Assembly (NCBI GenBank): GCA_937907415.1
Contig: CALCHY010000399.1
Span: forward strand, 1-58,299
Length of the DNA: 58,299 nucleotides
Origin: an uncultured Trueperaceae bacterium
GTDB taxonomy: Bacteria; Deinococcota; Deinococci; Deinococcales; Trueperaceae
Direction of reading: 5' to 3'
Part shown: positions 25,793 to 35,710 of the stretch, one piece after another
How positions within the stretch are numbered: the stretch's first letter is position 1
Layout: the number at the start of each line of letters is the position of its first letter
Translations under genes and position numbers: made by a program
The notes under the pieces: generated by a model
Database searches by the model: none
Told to the model about the DNA's origin: nothing
The model's input: only the letters and a program-made list of their open reading frames with translations

Positions 25793-26374
25793 TCAGGCCC
25801 TAGCGGGTTTCTTACTCGCGACGCCCTTGGCCTCACCATCGAACTCACCGTGCGGCGCTCCGAGAAGGGGCAGCACCCAGTAGTCAAGCCCGTAGTAGCC
25901 GGCAGTGCGCCAGGCCAGCACGATCCAGGTGGCGAGCATGAACATGATGGGGTTCGTTGAGAGGGTGCCCGCCAGGAGGAAGGCCACGTTCATCAGGCCG
26001 CCGAAGAAGGCCGCTGCGCCAGTGAGGAAGCCGACGATGAGCGCGATGCCGACCAGGAGTTCGCCGAAGGCCACGACGTAGCCCATGAACGGCCCAAGTG
26101 GCAGGAAGATGTTCTCGATCATCCAGGCGTACCAGCCAGTCACGCTCGGCTTCTCGCCCTGCGATAGTCCGACTGCGCGCGTGAGGAAGCCCTTGATGGC
26201 GCCCCCAGCTTCCGGCCCGACCCAGGCCGGGTTCGTTACCTTGCCCCAGCCTGCGTGTAGCCAGAGCCAACCGAGGTATATGCGGACGACCGTCCAGAAG
26301 GGCGCCATGTACTTTGACGCGAAGAGGAACTTACTTACCTGAGGTTCAGGGTAAAAAGTGGTGCTGCGTGCCAT
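25793..26374 (-). CDS. DoxX family membrane protein
   Basis: A 193-aa inner-membrane protein of the DoxX family. Four hydrophobic segments are visible: the first with VRIYLGWLWLHAGWGKV, typical of the family, then FMGYVVAFGELLVGIALIVG, a third FFGGLMNVAFLLAGTLS and a fourth near MLATWIVLAWRTAGYYGLDYW. DoxX proteins occur in quinol-oxidising and redox-stress complexes; the partner here is unknown. The ATG at 26374 is preferred to the TTG at 26383; GAGGAG and AAAGGGG lie just upstream. It is divergent from nagA. Confidence 0.85.
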   Translation of the reverse strand: MARSTTFYPEPQVSKFLFASKYMAPFWTVVRIYLGWLWLHAGWGKVTNPAWVGPEAGGAIKGFLTRAVGLSQGEKPSVTGWYAWMIENIFLPLGPFMGYVVAFGELLVGIALIVGFLTGAAAFFGGLMNVAFLLAGTLSTNPIMFMLATWIVLAWRTAGYYGLDYWVLPLLGAPHGEFDGEAKGVASKKPARA

Positions 26375-26401
26375 GCTCCTCAACCCCTTTCGCTGCCTAG
26401 T

Positions 26402-26454
26402 ATCTTATTCTGTCGGCGTTGCAGCCAGGGACATGCGCCCTAGGACTAATGTCC
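26402..26454. promoter_or_regulatory. doxX-nagA divergent control region
   Basis: TAAGAT (26402-26407, minus strand) is a likely -10 box for doxX. An inverted repeat GGACAT...ATGTCC (26429-26434 with 26449-26454) lies between the two genes and could bind a regulator. No convincing -35 box is seen. Confidence 0.3.
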
Positions 26455-26485
26455 TGCACGCATAGAACGAACTACGGGGTGATAC

Positions 26486-27619
26486 ATGACCAGGTTATCG
26501 GGGAGGCTCGTTCTGCCACACGGGCTCGTGACTGGCACGATCACTTACGGCCCTCACATCGAGGCCGTCGAGGTAGTCGACGCCCCGGACGCGGGCGCCG
26601 GCCTGCCCATCATCCTGCCCGGGTTCATAGACACGCATGTTCATGGCGGCGGCGGCGCGGACACGATGGACGGGCTTCGAGGCGTCGAGGGTGTGGCGCG
26701 TTTCCACGTGGCGCACGGCGTTACCACCTTGCTACCGACCACCATCACGCACCCATGGCCGGACGTCATGGCCGCCCTAGCCGGGGTTGCCGAGTACATG
26801 GCCTCCGCCGCGGGCGACAGGCGCGCCGAGGTGGTGGCCGACGTGCCTGGGGCTCACCTCGAGGGTCCGTTCATCAACCCGCAGCGCCTCGGCGCGCAAC
26901 CGCCGTTCGCCACCCTCCCCGTGCCCGAGCTAGTCGAGGAAGTCATCGCGACGGGCGTCGTGCGCGTCGTGACCATGGCCCCTGAACTGGAGCACGCACT
27001 CGAGGCGGCAGTGCGCTTCGCGGCCGCAGGCGTGCGCGTGTCGTTCGGCCACACCAACGCCACCGCGGAGGAGGTGGTGGCCGTGGCGGCCGCGGTTAGG
27101 GCCGCGGGTGGAGTGGTCGGGTTCACGCACCTCTTCAACGCCATGACCCAGCTCAGCGGCCGCGAACCAGGCGCGGTAGGCGCGGCCTTGGCTGACGCCC
27201 ACGCGTTCGCGGAGCTCATCTTCGACCTCCACCACGTCGCGCCGACGAGCTTCAAGGCGGCGCTGGCCGCCAAGCAGCACAAGTTGCACCTCATAACGGA
27301 CGCCATCCGCGCGTGCGGGCAGGCCGAGGGCGTTAGCGAACTTGGCGGCCAGGTCGTCACCGTGAAGGACGGCGCGGCGCGCCTAGCTAACGGGACGCTG
27401 GCCGGTAGCGTCCTCACCCTTGATCAGGCGCTGCGCAACGCCGTCTCGCAAGGGGTAGACCTGCCTACCGCCAGCCGCGCGTTGTCCGGTGTGCCAGCCG
27501 CCTACCTCGGACTCGAGGACCGCGGCGCGCTGATGGCAGGCGCACGCGCAGACATGGTCGTGCTAGACAACGATCTGCGCGTGCAGGAAGTGTTCGTGGC
27601 TGGCAGGTCGCTAGGCTGA
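26486..27619 (+). CDS. nagA: N-acetylglucosamine-6-phosphate deacetylase
   Basis: A 377-aa amidohydrolase that converts GlcNAc-6-phosphate to glucosamine-6-phosphate during amino-sugar and cell-wall recycling. Motifs: metal-binding GFIDTHVHGGGG (about 47-58), HLEGPFINP (catalytic Glu), GHTNAT and THLFNAMT (metal and substrate histidines), and a late HLITDAI segment with the catalytic Asp. ATG with GGGGTG 4 nt upstream. No nagB, PTS or sugar transporter gene lies next to it. Convergent with glnS (23 bp between stops). Confidence 0.93.
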   Translation: MTRLSGRLVLPHGLVTGTITYGPHIEAVEVVDAPDAGAGLPIILPGFIDTHVHGGGGADTMDGLRGVEGVARFHVAHGVTTLLPTTITHPWPDVMAALAGVAEYMASAAGDRRAEVVADVPGAHLEGPFINPQRLGAQPPFATLPVPELVEEVIATGVVRVVTMAPELEHALEAAVRFAAAGVRVSFGHTNATAEEVVAVAAAVRAAGGVVGFTHLFNAMTQLSGREPGAVGAALADAHAFAELIFDLHHVAPTSFKAALAAKQHKLHLITDAIRACGQAEGVSELGGQVVTVKDGAARLANGTLAGSVLTLDQALRNAVSQGVDLPTASRALSGVPAAYLGLEDRGALMAGARADMVVLDNDLRVQEVFVAGRSLG

Positions 27620-27642
27620 GGCGGCGCGGCCTAGCGGCGCCG

Positions 27643-29970
27643 TCAGGTTGCCAAGGCTTCGTCGACGAGGCGTTTGACGAGTTCTGGGTCAGCGCGCCCA
27701 GCGGTCGCGCGCATGACCTGGCCGACGAAGAAGCCCTTGAGTCCGACCCTGCCGCCGCGGAACGCGGCTAGTTCGCCTGGGTGCGCCGCGAGGGTCTCGG
27801 TGATGACGGTACGGACGGCGTCGTCATCGACAAGCCGCTCGAGCCCGCGTTCAGCCACGAGACGCGCGGGTGAACCACCAGACGCCGCCACCTCGGTAAG
27901 GAGTTCCCTCGCCACACGCAGGGTGATGGTGCCAGCGTCAACGAGGTTGGCCAGTTCGGCGAGCGCGCCCGGAGCAAGGCGCGAGTCGGGCGCGTCTTTC
28001 AGGAGGCGAGCCACGTCGTTGACGACCCAGTTCGCGACGCTGCGCGGAGCAGCTCCGGCTTCGACGGCTCCGGCGTAACTGGCGTACAGCTCAGCGCGGG
28101 GCGCCAAGATGGCCGCGTCGTGCGCGGGTACGCCCTGCGCCGCCATGGCGTCGAAGCGCTGGCGCGCCGCCGCGCTGAGGCTGGCTGGGTCGAAGTCTGG
28201 TGCGGCCGGCTCCGGCGCCGCGGGAGCCTCGGTGGTGGCAGTAGCGGGCGGGCGCGGCCGCTTGTCGGCAGCGTTCTTCGACCGGGCGTCCTTGAGGGCC
28301 ACGATGCGGTTGAACACGGGCGCAGCAACGGTGAGGCCATCAGTTGGGTCGCGCCAGAAGTAGCCAAGGCGCTCGAACTGGTAACGCTGGTCGAGAGGGT
28401 CGTTCAGCACGCTCGGCTCGATGAAGCCTTGCGTCACGCGCAGGGCGTCGGGGTTCACGTAGTCCAGTAGGTCGCCTTCCGCGCCGTCCGGGTCTGGCAC
28501 GGTGAACAACCGGTCGTAGAGGCGCGCCGTGAACGGCACTCCCTTCGTGGCAGACACCCAATGAATGGCCGCCGTTACCTTCACGCCAGGCGGGTTGGCG
28601 TCACCTTCGAAGGCGTGCGCACGCAACTCGGTGACGGCGCCGCTGGCGTCCTTGATGACCTCGTCCAAGCGGATGACCGGCCCATGGCGCAGGCGCACGG
28701 CCCTGCCTGGCGCCAGCCGCTTGAAGCCGGGTGGCGGCACCTCTTCGAAGTCGCTTGCCTCGATGTAGATCTCGCGGGTCAGCGGAACTGGCCTGCTGCC
28801 CTCGCCAGGCACGTCCGCCGGCCAATAGGGCGCGTCTAGCTCGCGAACCGAACCCTCCGCCACGTTCGCGAGAACGACCTTCAGGGGCTCCAGTACGGCC
28901 AGTACGCGCGGCGCGATGGGGTTCAGGTCGTCCCTGATGCTCGAGTCGAGCAGCGCGAGGTCAGTGCGGCTGTTGGCCCTGGCCACGCCGACGCGGTTCG
29001 TGAACTCGCGGATGGCCTCGGGCCGCACGCCGCGCCTGCGCAAGGCCGAGATGGTAGGCATGCGCGGGTCGTCCCACGAGCTAACGACGCCCTCGCGCAC
29101 GAGCCGGATGAGCTTGCGCTTGCTGACCACGGTGTAATCCAGCACTAACCGCGCGAACTCGTACTGGTGCGGCCGGGGGCCGCCGACGAGGCGCTCTACG
29201 ACCCAATCGTAGACTTCCCGGTTGTTATCGAACTCGAGGGTGCAGAGGCTGTGGGAAACGCCCTCGATGGCGTCAGAGAGGGGGTGGGCGAAGTCGTACA
29301 TGGGGTAGATGGGCCACTCGTTGCCAGTGCGGTAGTGGGCAGCGTCAACGATGCGGTAGAGAATCGGGTCGCGCATCTTCATGTTGGCTGCGCTCATGTC
29401 GATCTTCGCGCGCAGCACGTGCTCGCCCGGGCCGAACTCGCCGTCGCGCATGCGGGCGAAGAGGTCGAGGTTCTCCTCGACGCTACGCTCGCGGAACGGG
29501 CTGTTGCGCCCCGCCTCCGTCACGCTGCCGCGGTAATCGCGGATCTGCTCCTCGTTGAGGCTGTCGACGTAGGCGTCGCCCATATTGATGAGCGTGACTG
29601 CGTAATCGTAGAGCTGCCCGAAATAGTCACTGGCGTGCCGCACGGCGTGCCACTCGAAGCCGAGCCAGCGCACGTCGCGCTCGATGGCGGCGACGAACTC
29701 CGGGTCCTCTGTTACGGGGTTCGTGTCGTCGTAACGCAAGAACGTGACGCCGCGGTAGTCGTTGGCCACCCCGAAGTCGAGCTGGATGGCCTTGGCGTGC
29801 CCGATATGCAGGTAACCGTTCGGTTCCGGTGGGAAGCGCGTGACGACGTGCTTCAGCTCGCCGCTCGCCAAGTCGCGGTCGATGATGTCGGTTATGAAGT
29901 TGGGGGCGACTGTGCGGTCCGCGGCTGTCTCTGGCGGGCGCGACTTCGGTAAGGCTTCCACGGTGTTCAA
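27643..29970 (-). CDS. glnS: glutaminyl-tRNA synthetase with C-terminal GatB/YqeY domain
   Basis: A 775-aa class I synthetase that charges tRNA-Gln. Class I motifs are HIGH (in PEPNGYLHIGHAKAI, about 48-61) and VVSKRKL (KMSKR equivalent, about 280). After the anticodon-binding region (to about 560) comes a proline/alanine-rich hinge, then an added domain of about 180 residues ending in FFVGQVMRATAGRADPELV, the signature of the GatB/YqeY tail. The same fusion is known for Deinococcus radiodurans GlnRS, where it aids tRNA binding. The TTG at 29970 is the first start; a GTG at 29961 is better spaced from the AGGAG site and may be the real one. Confidence 0.93.
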   Translation of the reverse strand: MNTVEALPKSRPPETAADRTVAPNFITDIIDRDLASGELKHVVTRFPPEPNGYLHIGHAKAIQLDFGVANDYRGVTFLRYDDTNPVTEDPEFVAAIERDVRWLGFEWHAVRHASDYFGQLYDYAVTLINMGDAYVDSLNEEQIRDYRGSVTEAGRNSPFRERSVEENLDLFARMRDGEFGPGEHVLRAKIDMSAANMKMRDPILYRIVDAAHYRTGNEWPIYPMYDFAHPLSDAIEGVSHSLCTLEFDNNREVYDWVVERLVGGPRPHQYEFARLVLDYTVVSKRKLIRLVREGVVSSWDDPRMPTISALRRRGVRPEAIREFTNRVGVARANSRTDLALLDSSIRDDLNPIAPRVLAVLEPLKVVLANVAEGSVRELDAPYWPADVPGEGSRPVPLTREIYIEASDFEEVPPPGFKRLAPGRAVRLRHGPVIRLDEVIKDASGAVTELRAHAFEGDANPPGVKVTAAIHWVSATKGVPFTARLYDRLFTVPDPDGAEGDLLDYVNPDALRVTQGFIEPSVLNDPLDQRYQFERLGYFWRDPTDGLTVAAPVFNRIVALKDARSKNAADKRPRPPATATTEAPAAPEPAAPDFDPASLSAAARQRFDAMAAQGVPAHDAAILAPRAELYASYAGAVEAGAAPRSVANWVVNDVARLLKDAPDSRLAPGALAELANLVDAGTITLRVARELLTEVAASGGSPARLVAERGLERLVDDDAVRTVITETLAAHPGELAAFRGGRVGLKGFFVGQVMRATAGRADPELVKRLVDEALAT

Positions 29971-30080
29971 GGCTCCTCGGGCGGCGCTGGCGGGCGAGGG
30001 ACCTCCTCAGCGCTGGCGCGCGGCGGCCTCCACTGTACCGCACGGCCGGGGTGCGCCTCGCCGTTGCCCCGCGCGAGCAG

Positions 30081-31010
30081 CTAGCGCAGGATCACGAGGG
30101 TGACGAAGAAGTAGGTGACGGGGAAAGCGATGAGGGCGCTGTCGATGCGGTCGAGGACCCCGCCATGGCCGGGCAGGAACACGCCGGCGTCCTTGACGCC
30201 CGCCCAGCGCTTCAGTAGCGACTCGAAGAGGTCACCCAACTGCGCGGCGCTCGAAACCAGCAAGCTGAAGAGGAGCCCGTCGTAGACGTTCACGTGCAGG
30301 CCCGCGCGGCGCTCTAGGTAGACGAGCGCTGCCCCGACCACGGCCGCGGCCAGAACGAGCCCGCCGATCGAGCCCTCTACTGACTTGTTCGGGCTAATGA
30401 GCGGCGCCAATTGCCGTTTACCGAAGAGGCTCCCGAAGATGTACGCTCCCACGTCGGTAGCAACGACTGCTAGGGCCGGCAGGGTCAAGTACCAGAGGCC
30501 GAGCACTCCGTCTGGCGTGTACCTCAAGGTGATGATGTAACCGAAGAGCCACGGGATGTACAGGTAACCGAAGAACGAGAACACTACCGCCTGCAGCGAG
30601 TTGCGGTTGGGGTTAGCGAGCTCGAGCGCCACGAAGTAGAGGGCGAAGAGGCCGATGAGCGCCTCGCGCCAACTGACTCCCGCGATGAGCGGCTGCATGC
30701 CGGGGTAGCTGATCGGCAACGAGGCAGGCAGCGTGAGGACGGCGGCTACCCAGATGCTGCGTTTGCGGATGGGTATGCCGCGCAGGCTCATCAGCGCGGT
30801 GTACTCCTGGACGGCCACGAGCGTGAGGATCAGGTAGACGGGCGCAAGGAGCGGCAGCCCGACCCACAAGACGAGGAGCGTGACCACGAAAGCAACCAGC
30901 GCCGACACTATGCGCGGCAGATGCTTGCGCGCGCGCGTCTCGGCGCTTGGGGCCTCGAGTTGGCTCAGGGCGCCCGAGGTGAAGTCGTCGTCGGGCAGGT
31001 TGGGAGTCAC
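30081..31010 (-). CDS. cdsA: phosphatidate cytidylyltransferase
   Basis: A 309-aa multi-pass membrane enzyme making CDP-diacylglycerol from CTP and phosphatidate, the branch point of phospholipid synthesis. After a polar N-terminus there are about eight hydrophobic segments. Signature elements: SPNKSVEGSIGG (about 215) and the C-terminal LLKRWAGVKD / FLPGHGGVLDRID motif. The GTG start overlaps the frr stop by 4 bp (GTGA), and the rpsB-tsf-pyrH-frr-cdsA order is widely conserved in bacteria. The gene ends about 110 bp before glnS on the same strand. Confidence 0.95.
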   Translation of the reverse strand: MTPNLPDDDFTSGALSQLEAPSAETRARKHLPRIVSALVAFVVTLLVLWVGLPLLAPVYLILTLVAVQEYTALMSLRGIPIRKRSIWVAAVLTLPASLPISYPGMQPLIAGVSWREALIGLFALYFVALELANPNRNSLQAVVFSFFGYLYIPWLFGYIITLRYTPDGVLGLWYLTLPALAVVATDVGAYIFGSLFGKRQLAPLISPNKSVEGSIGGLVLAAAVVGAALVYLERRAGLHVNVYDGLLFSLLVSSAAQLGDLFESLLKRWAGVKDAGVFLPGHGGVLDRIDSALIAFPVTYFFVTLVILR

Positions 31011-31561
31011 ACCGCGAGGATGTCCGTCTCCTTAACTTTCGTCCTGGCATCGACTTTGGCGATGAACTCGTCCGTTGCCTTCTGCACGTCGGCCTCCGCG
31101 CGGCGCAGGTCGTCCTCGCTCAGGTCGCCGTCCTTCTGGGCGGCGCGGAGCTCCGTCAGCACGTCGCGCCGTATGTTCCTTATGGCCACGCGCGCTTCCT
31201 CCGCGAGTTGGTGCACGGACTTGACGAGGTCGCGGCGGCGCTCGTCGTTGAGCGCTGGAACGGTGATGAAGATGCTGTCGCCCTGGTTGCTTGGGTTGAA
31301 GCCGAGGTCAGCCTCGAGGATGGCCTTCTCGATGCCCTTGGCGACGCTCTTGTCGAACGGGGTGATGAGCAGCGTGCGTGGATCTGGGGTCGAGATGTTG
31401 GCGAGTTGGGCGAGCGGCGTCATCGCGCCGTAGTACTCGACCACTACGCGACCTAACACGGCTGGGTTGGCGCGGCCGGTGCGGACGGTAGACAGGTTGG
31501 ACTGGAAGGCGTCAACGCTCTTCTGCATCCGCTCGCGCGCTTCGTTGAGTGGGTTGGGCAT
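31007..31561 (-). CDS. frr: ribosome recycling factor
   Basis: A 184-aa ribosome recycling factor, which with EF-G splits post-termination ribosomes. It shows RMQKSVDAFQSNLSTVRTGR and TPFDKSVAKGIEKAI, typical of domain I and the hinge. The ATG at 31561 is preferred because GGAGG is 8 nt upstream; an ATG at 31567 is only 2 nt from that site. Its stop overlaps the cdsA GTG. Upstream is pyrH, after about 65 bp. Confidence 0.95.
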   Translation of the reverse strand: MPNPLNEARERMQKSVDAFQSNLSTVRTGRANPAVLGRVVVEYYGAMTPLAQLANISTPDPRTLLITPFDKSVAKGIEKAILEADLGFNPSNQGDSIFITVPALNDERRRDLVKSVHQLAEEARVAIRNIRRDVLTELRAAQKDGDLSEDDLRRAEADVQKATDEFIAKVDARTKVKETDILAV

Positions 31562-31628
31562 GCCCATTACCTCCGGGGCCAGATGGCGTGTGACATGAGT
31601 CTACCGCGGCCGCGGCGCCGACCTCTTG

Positions 31629-32958
<1,330 letters not shown>

Positions 32959-33047
32959 CTTGCGTCTTCCCTTCGGTCCCGCTGGTGCGCGGGACTTGCA
33001 CGGTCAGGGCTGGCCGGACTGGCGGCCCTCACCGGATGTGGTTCCTT

Positions 33048-33065
33048 GGCCGCGCTTGCGCGGCC
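33048..33065 (-). other. rpsB-tsf intercistronic hairpin
   Basis: The 18-nt palindrome GGCCGCGCTTGCGCGGCC is in the 116-bp gap between rpsB and tsf, 9 bp after the rpsB stop. It lacks a T-run; an attenuator or processing element is possible. Confidence 0.4.
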
Positions 33066-33074
33066 CGTGCTGCC

Positions 33075-33977
33075 TTAGTCTTCCGCGACCTCGTCTTCGT
33101 CGAGGACTTCCTCGCCCGACTCGACCTCGCTCACCTCTGGGGCCTTGGTGACCACTTCGGAGGCGCGCATGGCAGGTGCCGGGGCGTCTGGCCCTTCGGC
33201 CGCTGCAGCGGCTTCCTGGATGGCGCGCTCAGGGCCGGACATCGGCATGCTGAGCGTCTCGCGGTCGTCGGACTCGGCTGCCGCGCCGGCGTCCTCGCCT
33301 CCGCGCATCTCGATGATGACGTCGGCTAGCCGCGCGGTCACCAACTGGATGGAGCGGATGGCGTCGTCGTTGCCCGGGATGATGAAGTCGAGCACGTCGG
33401 GATCGGAGTCCGTGTCTGCCAACGCCACGACGGGGATGTCGAGCTTGTTGGCTTCCTTCACCGCGATGGCCTCCTTGGCCGGGTCGATGATGAAGAGCGC
33501 GTCTGGCAGGCGGTTGAGGTCGCGGATGCCGCCCAGGTAGCGCTGGAGACGCTGGAGCTCCTTGCCGAGGTCGATCTGCTCCTTCTTGGTGAAGCGTAGG
33601 ATCGATTCGTCCTCGAACATCGCTTCTAGCTCACGCAGGCGCTCTACGCGCGTGCGGATAGTCTTGAAGTTAGTGAGTAGGCCGCCTAGCCACCGTTCGT
33701 TGATGTAAGGCATGCCGCAGCGCCGCGCCTCGGCGGCGAGGATCTCTTGGGCCTGCTTCTTGGCGCCAACGAAGAGGATGGTGCCGCCACGCCCCGCGAG
33801 GTCGCGGAGGAAGTCGAACGACTTCTCGCTCTCGACTAGGGTCTTCTGCAGGTCGATGATGAAGATGCCGTTGCGCTCGGCGAAGATGTAACGCTTCATC
33901 TTCGGGTTGCAGCGCTTCGTCTCGTGGCCGAAGTGCACACCGGCCTCGAGGAGTTGCTTCATTCCTAAGTACGACAC
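33075..33977 (-). CDS. rpsB: 30S ribosomal protein S2
   Basis: A 300-aa S2. The open frame begins at 34109, but the GTG at 33977 is supported by GGAGG 6 nt upstream and by the S2 N-terminus ([20 protein letters not shown]). Core motifs include [19 protein letters not shown] and [15 protein letters not shown]. After the S2 fold (about 225 residues) comes a tail rich in acidic residues and alanine (about 75 aa), longer than E. coli S2. It heads the rpsB-tsf-pyrH-frr-cdsA operon and has a near-consensus promoter and a leader of about 135 nt, which may carry S2 autoregulation. Confidence 0.96.
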   Translation of the reverse strand: MSYLGMKQLLEAGVHFGHETKRCNPKMKRYIFAERNGIFIIDLQKTLVESEKSFDFLRDLAGRGGTILFVGAKKQAQEILAAEARRCGMPYINERWLGGLLTNFKTIRTRVERLRELEAMFEDESILRFTKKEQIDLGKELQRLQRYLGGIRDLNRLPDALFIIDPAKEAIAVKEANKLDIPVVALADTDSDPDVLDFIIPGNDDAIRSIQLVTARLADVIIEMRGGEDAGAAAESDDRETLSMPMSGPERAIQEAAAAAEGPDAPAPAMRASEVVTKAPEVSEVESGEEVLDEDEVAED

Positions 33978-34117
33978 TTTGTTCCTCCATGGCGGGATGT
34001 TGAGGTCGATATCGGTGAGCCTGGCTGCTAGTAGCCGCCTTGGTGGTGTTGCACCGGCTGCGCCCAAGTATCGATTGGCTAAGGCGGACATCCCGCTGCC
34101 GCCAGCCAAACCTATGA

Positions 34118-34146
34118 AGTATACAGGGTGCCCGCGCGCTAGTCCA
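34118..34146 (-). promoter_or_regulatory. promoter of rpsB operon
   Basis: On the minus strand: TGGACT, a 17-nt spacer and TATACT (34118-34123). The leader to the rpsB start is about 135 nt. Confidence 0.7.
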
Positions 34147-34168
34147 CCGGGGAGGCGACCAGCTGGGC

Positions 34169-34210
34169 AAAAGATGCGGGCGCCAGGAGCATCGAGGTCC
34201 TGGCGCCCGC
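34169..34210 (-). terminator. terminator of TPR protein gene
   Basis: A 13-bp perfect stem (34176-34188 with 34198-34210) with a 9-nt loop, followed on the minus strand by ATCTTTT; it lies 23 bp after the gene's stop codon. Confidence 0.8.
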
Positions 34211-34232
34211 CTTCAAGCGGTTGTTGGTGCCG

Positions 34233-35369
34233 TTACTGGCCGAGCTCCGTGCGCGCTGCCTTGTAGTTCGGGTCGAGTTCGAGCGCGCGTTCGAAGGACC
34301 GCTTGGCGTTCGCCTGGTCGTTGCTACCCGCGCGGCGCTGGTACGCCTTCCCGAGCCAGTAGTAGGCGTCGGCGCTTGGTGGCGGGAGGAGGGAGCCATA
34401 CTCTGCGTACTTGACGGCCTCGTCGATGCGACCGACGGTCAAGTACGCGCGCGCGAGGTAGGTGTAGACGGGGGGCAGGAAGACGGCCCCCTCGAGGGCA
34501 ACCGCGGCCTCGAGTTTGGACACGCTGCCAGCCACGTCGCCGCACTCGAAGAGCGCGATGCCGAGCTGGGAAACGGATGAAACGGAGTCCGGCGCCAAGC
34601 TGGCGGCCTGCGACAGTTCGTACTCTGCGGTGGCGCAGTCGCCGATGCGGTACGCGATGTTGCCGAGGTTGTTGTGAGCGGTGGCGCTTGATGGGTCGAT
34701 CACGACGGCGCGGCGGAAAGCAGCCAGTGCCAGGTCGAACTCGGAGAGGTCGCGGTAGACGCGGCCCAAGTTCACCTGTACGGTGCTCTTCTCGTTGGCT
34801 GACAGGCTCGAGACGCTCGTGTCGGCGCTTACGAGGGTTACGGCGCGCTCGAGGGTCGTGCGGGCAGCGGCGAGGTCGCCGAGGAGGTAGAGGATGACGC
34901 CCTTGGTGTTCTGGACGCGCCAGTCGTCAGGCTTGATGCGCTCTGCGCGCTGGATGGTGTCGAGCGCGTCGGCGAGGCGGCCGGAGTAGGCGGTCGGGTC
35001 TGACTGGAACTGGTTCTGGTAGGTGATGGCCAGGTACACGTGGGCGTCCACCAAGTTGGGGTCGGCTGCCTGGGCGGCCTGGAAGGCGTCGATGGCGGCC
35101 TTGTAAGCGCCTTGGCAGGATAGCGAGCGCCCCTTGCCAACGAGTGCGACGGCGTTGCTCGGTTCGCTGCGGAGCGCTTCTTGGTAGAAGAACTGAGCCA
35201 AGGCGCAATCGCCTCGGTCGAGATAGAAGGCACCGTTCTCTATGAGGGTGGCGGGATCGAGCGGGGCCTGTTCCGCCTCTTGCGCGAAGGCGCCGCTGAA
35301 AGCCGCTAGCAGTAGCGCCGTAAGTGCGTACTGCAGCAGAGTGGTGCTCGGTAACCTGGTCCTGATCAA
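34233..35369 (-). CDS. exported TPR-repeat protein
   Basis: A 378-aa protein with a signal peptide (to about residue 30, ending AFAQ) and then roughly nine tetratricopeptide repeats up to the C-terminus (for example ALVGKGRSLSCQGAYKAAID, AHNNLGNIAYRIGDCATAEY and AYYWLGKAYQRRAGSNDQA). TPR arrays mediate protein-protein contacts; a periplasmic scaffold role is likely but the partner is unknown. The frame is open to 35543, but the TTG at 35369 is chosen for its GGAGG site 5 nt upstream and the signal peptide. Monocistronic, with its own terminator, divergent from ctaA. Confidence 0.82.
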   Translation of the reverse strand: MIRTRLPSTTLLQYALTALLLAAFSGAFAQEAEQAPLDPATLIENGAFYLDRGDCALAQFFYQEALRSEPSNAVALVGKGRSLSCQGAYKAAIDAFQAAQAADPNLVDAHVYLAITYQNQFQSDPTAYSGRLADALDTIQRAERIKPDDWRVQNTKGVILYLLGDLAAARTTLERAVTLVSADTSVSSLSANEKSTVQVNLGRVYRDLSEFDLALAAFRRAVVIDPSSATAHNNLGNIAYRIGDCATAEYELSQAASLAPDSVSSVSQLGIALFECGDVAGSVSKLEAAVALEGAVFLPPVYTYLARAYLTVGRIDEAVKYAEYGSLLPPPSADAYYWLGKAYQRRAGSNDQANAKRSFERALELDPNYKAARTELGQ

Positions 35370-35710
35370 CTTATCCTCCGAAGAGCTAACTCGGTTCGGT
35401 GAGTGTATCATCACCCTCGCAAGCGGAAAGAACCCGGCAGTTGACGAGGTCCCCGCCTCCCGGCGTCGCGTTACATCATCGCTAACATGTGTGAGAGCGC
35501 CGTGTGCCGTGCCAGTCGGCATGTCGGCCATGCCTTGAGGCACGGAAGCTTGCTCGGTTCGGCACTACGGGTAGCGCGTGGTGCGCTCTGATAGCATGGC
35601 ACGGTTACGCGCCGGGCGGCAGCCATGGCTGTAGTGGCCGGGGCAGCGGCTTAGAGATGGCGCAAGGTCGCGCCAGCGGACCTCCCGAAGGAAGCGAGTC
35701 GAAGGCAGTA
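35370..35710. other. intergenic region between TPR gene and ctaA
   Basis: A 341-bp divergent gap. I see no gene in it. On the minus strand TGATACACT (35402-35410) is an extended -10 candidate for the TPR gene; on the plus strand TGATAGCAT (35589-35597) is one for ctaA. An ATG at 35657, in frame with ctaA, could extend that protein by 18 residues. Confidence 0.5.

Noticed and set aside
29167..29952. 261-aa open frame antisense to glnS
   Set aside because: Lies wholly within a clearly coding synthetase gene, no ribosome site, no recognisable family.
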